In this document: piece by piece, positions 5,369-8,641 of the stretch | Layout of the letters: every line of letters starts with the position of its first letter | Position numbering within the stretch: the first letter of the stretch is position 1 | Source: an uncultured Bacilli bacterium | GTDB taxonomy: Bacteria > Bacillota_I > Bacilli_A > RFN20 > DUOF01 | Reading direction: 5' to 3' | Assembly: GCA_934101685.1 (NCBI GenBank) | Contig: CAKORZ010000057.1 | Location: 1 to 8,641 of the forward strand | Length of the DNA: 8,641 bases | Position numbers and translations under genes: made by a program | The notes under the pieces: generated by a model | The model's database searches: none | Seen by the model: only the letters and a program-made list of their open reading frames with translations | Told to the model about the DNA's origin: nothing

Positions 5369-6610
5369 ATGCATTATTTAATATTAGGAGCAGGGAAAAC
5401 AGCATTGTGTTGTCTTGAAACATTAGTTAAAAGAAAGAAAAAAGTATCTATTTGTTTAAATAAGGAAGAATTAGATAAAATTAAAGAATATTATTCCTTA
5501 ATTGATGAAGTAATAACTTTTGATGATTTTTACTCAATTAATTTCAATAAATATACTTATATAATAAGAAGTCCAGGTTTAAGTATTTTAAATCCTTATA
5601 TAAAATATCTTAAAGATAATAATATTAATATGATTAATGAAATAGAATTAGCATACTTATTATCTAATAAAAAAGGCTATTATATAGGAGTAACAGGCAG
5701 TAATGGAAAAAGTACAACTGTTAGTTTATTATATGAATGTATAAAAAAACAAACAAATAATGTATTATTAGCAGGTAATATAGGGACTCCTCTTATTTCA
5801 TTAATAGACAAAATAAATAACTATACAATTATAATAATAGAAATATCTAATTTCCAATTAGAGGATATGCATGAATTAAAATTTGATATATCTTGTATTT
5901 TAAACTTATCAGTTAATCATTTAGATAATGTATCTTCATTAGACTATTATTATTCTAGTAAGTTTAATATTTTAAATTTACAAAATGAAAATAATTATTT
6001 TATTACTAATTTAGAAGATGAAAATATAAAAAAATATATATCTAATTATAATATAAAAAGCAAAGTGATAGACTATAGTAAAATTATTTTAGAAACTACT
6101 AATTTTAGTTTAAAAGGAGAACATAACTTATCTAATATAAAAGTAGTAATAGCAATTTTAAATATTTTAGGATTTAAGATAGATTATGATACAATAAGAT
6201 CATTTAACCCTTTAAAATATCATTTAGAAGAATTACCTCTTAATAAAAATTACATAGTAGTAAATGACTCTAAGGCCACTACTGTAGAGGCATTAAAGTG
6301 TGCATTAGATGTATATAAAGATAAAAATGTTATTTTAATTTTTGGAGGAGTTAATAAAGGAGGAAATTTTTCTTTTTTAAGAAATTATAATTTAAAAAGA
6401 AAAGTATGTTTTGGCAAATTAAGTAATGAAATAAGTTTTAATGTGGATTATAAAGATTATGAATTAAAAGAGTGCATAAGTTATGCTTTAAATAATGTAA
6501 GTAATAACGATGTAATATTATTTTCATGTGGATGTTCATCTTTTGATTTGTTTAATAATTATAAAGAAAGAGGAGATTTTTTTTATAAAACGATTTTAGA
6601 AACTATATAA
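5369..6610 (+). CDS. murD: UDP-MurNAc-L-alanine:D-glutamate ligase MurD (divergent)
   Basis: A cytoplasmic Mur ligase that adds D-glutamate to UDP-MurNAc-L-alanine. The 413 residues show a Rossmann-like N-domain (LILGAGKTA 4-12, RSPGLS 67-72, NEIELAY 90-96), the ATPase centre with GVTGSNGKSTT (107-117), NIGTPL (137-142), EISNFQLE (158-165) and NHLD (183-186), Lys198 as the likely carbamoylated lysine, GEHNLSN (250-256), and the C-domain with NDSKATT (299-305), IFGGVNKGG (324-332) and SSFDLFNNYKERGDFF (390-405). These last motifs are specific to MurD. Several usually fixed positions differ: the HR of the HRLQ/HRFE segment is Tyr-His (YHLE 284-287), DHLDRH reads NHLDNV, and SSFQL reads SNFQL. 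AGAGGTGAT (5355-5363) lies 5 bases before the ATG, within the mraY 3' end, and one base separates the two genes. A terminator follows. Confidence 0.95.
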   Translation: MHYLILGAGKTALCCLETLVKRKKKVSICLNKEELDKIKEYYSLIDEVITFDDFYSINFNKYTYIIRSPGLSILNPYIKYLKDNNINMINEIELAYLLSNKKGYYIGVTGSNGKSTTVSLLYECIKKQTNNVLLAGNIGTPLISLIDKINNYTIIIIEISNFQLEDMHELKFDISCILNLSVNHLDNVSSLDYYYSSKFNILNLQNENNYFITNLEDENIKKYISNYNIKSKVIDYSKIILETTNFSLKGEHNLSNIKVVIAILNILGFKIDYDTIRSFNPLKYHLEELPLNKNYIVVNDSKATTVEALKCALDVYKDKNVILIFGGVNKGGNFSFLRNYNLKRKVCFGKLSNEISFNVDYKDYELKECISYALNNVSNNDVILFSCGCSSFDLFNNYKERGDFFYKTILETI

Positions 6611-6637
6611 CTAAATTAAAATGATAAAAAAATAAAG

Positions 6638-6669
6638 TTATCTGTTATATAAGACAGATAATTTTTTTT
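6638..6669 (+). terminator. Intrinsic terminator of the murE-mraY-murD operon
   Basis: TTATCTGT (6638-6645) pairs with ACAGATAA (6654-6661) around an 8-base loop, and the stem can be lengthened by flanking A-T pairs. Eight T follow (6662-6669). It closes the wall-precursor operon 27 bases after the murD stop. Confidence 0.85.
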
Positions 6670-6671
6670 GT

Positions 6672-6700
6672 TTGAAATTCACTTATTACTAGATTATAAT
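6672..6700 (+). promoter_or_regulatory. Strong promoter of the multi-domain sigma factor gene
   Basis: TTGAAA (6672-6677, five of six) and TATAAT (6695-6700, six of six) are separated by the ideal 17 bases. Transcription should start near 6707, giving a leader of about 17 bases. It matches the housekeeping sigma-A consensus, so the gene is likely made by the main polymerase unless repressed. Confidence 0.8.
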
Positions 6701-6711
6701 TAAATAAGTGA
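6679..6711. promoter_or_regulatory. Operator-like inverted repeat centred on the -10 box
   Basis: TCACTTATT (6679-6687) and AATAAGTGA (6703-6711) are perfect 9-bp arms separated by 15 bases, with the centre of symmetry at the first base of TATAAT. A second, overlapping pair, AATTCAC (6676-6682) and GTGAATT (6716-6722), reaches to 2 bases before the ATG. The left arms lie upstream of the predicted transcription start, so a DNA operator is more likely than an RNA hairpin. A bound protein would block the promoter. Confidence 0.55.
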
Positions 6712-6723
6712 GGACGTGAATTA

Positions 6724-8641
6724 ATGGAAGATAATAATAAGCTTTTCATAAAGTATAATGAGACAAAGAGTAAAGAAGACTATGAAAAATTATTTTTAAA
6801 TAACATTAATTTAATTAGACATGTAATTTTAAAAACTGTTAATCTTCCATTACGCACAACAAAACAAATATTAGATGAATTTATAGATGTAGGTTATATT
6901 GGTTTAACTAAAGCAATTAAAAGTTATGATATAAATAGAATGAATGAAGTAAATTTTACATCATATGCTTATAAATGCATAAAATATGAATTATATCGTG
7001 AGTTAAATAATAGGCCTTCACAATTAGAAACAAATATCTCTTTAAATTCAAAAGATGATAATGGAGAAAAGAAAAAAACTGAACTTGAATATTTTTTAGG
7101 TTATGATGATAAAAATTTAGAAAATATACTTTTAGAAGATCAAAAAAAATATTCAAAAGAATTATTAAATATAATTATAAATAGTATACCTAATAAAAAG
7201 CATATTGAAATAGTTAAAATGCGCTTTGGCATAGATGGATATAAAAAAATGTCATATAAAGAAATTGGAGACATTTATAATTGTAGCCGTGAAAATATTA
7301 GGACAATTATAAATAGAAGCATAAAATTAATGAAAGAAAAAATTAAAAATCTTAATAAAGATAATGTAGTAGTGACTGATATTAATGTTTCTTTAAATGA
7401 TGTAAAAAATCAAATAGAAAAAGAAAAGGCTAGGAAGTCTATTTACATTGATAAGTTATTAGATAAATATAGTAAAGAAGAAATAATGAATTATATAGAA
7501 AAACTTAGTGATACTAAAAAAACAGCTGTAAAAATGTATTTAGGAATAGATGGATACGATGTGCATACTCAAAGAGAAATAGCAAAATTATTTAATATAT
7601 CTCATGCTAGTGCATCTAATTTTATTAGAAGAGTTTTTAAATCTTTGAAAACAGCCATGGATAAAGATGCTAAAAATAAAGGAAAGAAACCTAAAAAGGA
7701 AATTAAACTTTCCTTTAAAGTTAATGAGTACGACTCATTTATAAATAAATATGGCAAAAAGAATGTAGAAAACGCCATTTTAAAATTAAATAAAAAAGAT
7801 CAATATTTTTTAGATGCATTAATTAATTGCAATTTTTCTATGAAAGAAATTGTAAAAAAAATTGATATTTCAGAAAGTAGTGCATATTACAAAAAAAGAT
7901 ATATTTTTAAAAAATTAGAAAATATTATTAAAGATGATAAAACAAATTTATTTGATAATAAGATGTATAAGAAAATGGAAGCTATTTATGATAAAGAAAC
8001 TATAGAAAAAGCTATTTTAAGACTTGATGATAAAGATAAGGAGTTTATAAAAAAGTTTTATGATTTTAATCATTCACGTGAAAAAATTGCAGAATATTAT
8101 GGCGTAAGTACATCCACAATATGTATAGAAGAAAAAAGAATATTCAAAAATGTAGAAAAAAATCTTAAAAGAATAGTTAAAGAGAAGTATCAAAGTTTAT
8201 ATGATAAACTAGCAAATGTTTATGGAAAAGAAGTATTAGATAATGCTATTTCTAAACTTGGTGCAAAGGATCAAGAGTTTATTAGAGTGTTTGATAGTTT
8301 TAGTGGAGTTTGTAGTGATATAGCTGAATATTATGGAGTAGAAAAAGAAACCATATATGCAAAAAAGAGCGCTATATTAAAGAAAATAAAAATAGTGGTT
8401 GAAACAGGTGAGTATACTAGTAGTAATAAAAAGAATTTATATAATGATTTAAAGAATAAATATGGCGAAGAGACTATTAAAGAAGCAATTCTTAAACTGA
8501 AAAATAGCGAGCAAGAATTTATGAAAGTGTTTTATGAAAATAATTACATGATATCTAAAGTAGCTATGGTTTATGGAAAAACTATTTCCTCTATATGCAC
8601 AATTGAAAAAAGGATATTTAAAAATATAGAAAATATAATTA
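6724..8641 (+). CDS. Sigma-70 family factor with a tandem array of region-4-like HTH domains (3' truncated)
   Basis: The frame runs 639 codons from the ATG to the window end without a stop. Residues 25-100 match sigma region 2, with DEFIDVGYIGLTKAI (51-65) and FTSYAYKCIKYELYRELN (79-96). The following NISLNSKDDNGE stretch (104-115) resembles the linker of SigK/SigE-type sporulation sigmas. Residues 139-209 form a canonical region 4, with KMRFGIDGY (165-173) and the helix-turn-helix YKEIGDIYNCSRENIRTI (178-195). Region 1 and a clear region 3 are absent. Ordinary sigmas of this type end here, at about 230-240 residues. This protein instead continues with five further region-4-like units. Only one ATG fits, since a TGA lies in frame at 6709-6711; GAGG (6710-6713) is its ribosome site, 10 bases upstream. 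It is a separate transcription unit after the mur operon. It could act as a sigma factor, as a DNA-binding regulator that has kept a sigma head, or both. Confidence 0.87.
   Translation, partial: MEDNNKLFIKYNETKSKEDYEKLFLNNINLIRHVILKTVNLPLRTTKQILDEFIDVGYIGLTKAIKSYDINRMNEVNFTSYAYKCIKYELYRELNNRPSQLETNISLNSKDDNGEKKKTELEYFLGYDDKNLENILLEDQKKYSKELLNIIINSIPNKKHIEIVKMRFGIDGYKKMSYKEIGDIYNCSRENIRTIINRSIKLMKEKIKNLNKDNVVVTDINVSLNDVKNQIEKEKARKSIYIDKLLDKYSKEEIMNYIEKLSDTKKTAVKMYLGIDGYDVHTQREIAKLFNISHASASNFIRRVFKSLKTAMDKDAKNKGKKPKKEIKLSFKVNEYDSFINKYGKKNVENAILKLNKKDQYFLDALINCNFSMKEIVKKIDISESSAYYKKRYIFKKLENIIKDDKTNLFDNKMYKKMEAIYDKETIEKAILRLDDKDKEFIKKFYDFNHSREKIAEYYGVSTSTICIEEKRIFKNVEKNLKRIVKEKYQSLYDKLANVYGKEVLDNAISKLGAKDQEFIRVFDSFSGVCSDIAEYYGVEKETIYAKKSAILKKIKIVVETGEYTSSNKKNLYNDLKNKYGEETIKEAILKLKNSEQEFMKVFYENNYMISKVAMVYGKTISSICTIEKRIFKNIENII
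7441..8641 (+). repeat. Five tandem sigma region-4-like protein repeats
   Basis: The units span about 7441-7668, 7729-7938, 7966-8190, 8191-8415 and 8431 to the window end. A shared anchor opens each one: KYSKEE (7465), KYGKKN (7747), IYDKET (7984), VYGKEV (8218) and KYGEET (8458). Anchor spacing is 94, 79, 78 and 80 codons, and 106 codons separate the first from the equivalent KYSKEL in the canonical region 4 (7147). Within units, an AI.KL helix is followed by a D/E-Q/K-E-F helix, then an IAEYYGVS-like helix-turn-helix, then (E)KRIFKN-like basic residues. Unit 1 keeps the LGIDGY and TQREIAKLFNIS motifs of a true region 4; units 2-5 are shorter and lack the GIDG loop. The repetition is at protein level, with only patchy DNA identity, so the duplications are old. 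Confidence 0.8.

Noticed and set aside
6679..6711. RNA hairpin hiding the ribosome site of the sigma gene
   Set aside because: The left arm lies upstream of the transcription start predicted by the strong promoter, so it would not be in the transcript; a DNA operator fits better.
7441..8641. CRISPR or DNA tandem repeat
   Set aside because: The periodicity is in the protein, at about 78-94 codons with diverged DNA; there are no short identical repeats or spacers.
1..8641. Mycoplasma-type genetic code (TGA as Trp)
   Set aside because: Trp is encoded by TGG in all genes and no in-frame TGA was seen; all stops being TAA gives no support for either code, so the standard bacterial code is assumed.

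Overview
The window is very AT-rich (roughly a quarter G+C by eye) and densely coded, with every gene on the + strand. All eight complete genes found end in TAA, Trp is encoded by TGG, and no in-frame TGA was seen. Strong Shine-Dalgarno sequences, short intrinsic terminators and a MurE with meso-diaminopimelate motifs point to a low-GC Firmicutes or Bacilli-type bacterium with a cell wall. A small glycyl-radical-like protein fits an anaerobe. The exact lineage cannot be told from this stretch.

Region 1 (1-2577) is a cluster of four genes closed by a terminator. It holds the C-terminal part of a Clp/HSP100-type AAA+ ATPase (cut by the window edge), a three-helix DUF1622-type membrane protein, a CpaE/TadZ-like ParA/MinD-family ATPase, and a previously unmarked 32-residue membrane peptide with a TTG start. 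The last overlaps the end of the CpaE-like gene and runs into the terminator. CpaE-like ATPases often serve Tad pili or polar localisation, but no pilus gene is visible here.

Region 2 (2576-2934) is a single-gene unit with its own promoter and terminator. Its 91-residue product resembles only the C-terminal glycyl-radical tail of anaerobic ribonucleotide reductase.

Region 3 (2947-6669) is a wall-precursor operon, murE-mraY-murD, ending in a terminator. MurE adds the third stem-peptide residue and MurD the second, both in the cytoplasm. MraY moves the finished phospho-MurNAc-pentapeptide onto undecaprenyl phosphate to give lipid I. murF, ftsW and murG, often found in this cluster, are absent between or directly after these genes. 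The murE ribosome-binding site lies in a 10-bp hairpin arm.

Region 4 (6671-8641, cut by the window end) is the most unusual part. A near-consensus promoter, with a 9-bp inverted repeat centred on its -10 box, drives a gene that begins as a SigK/SigE-like sigma factor (regions 2 and 4). It then continues with at least five more tandem units that look like diverged sigma region-4 helix-turn-helix domains, about 78-94 residues apart. No stop codon occurs in the 639 visible codons. A sigma factor carrying a chain of region-4-like domains is the best candidate here for an undescribed system.
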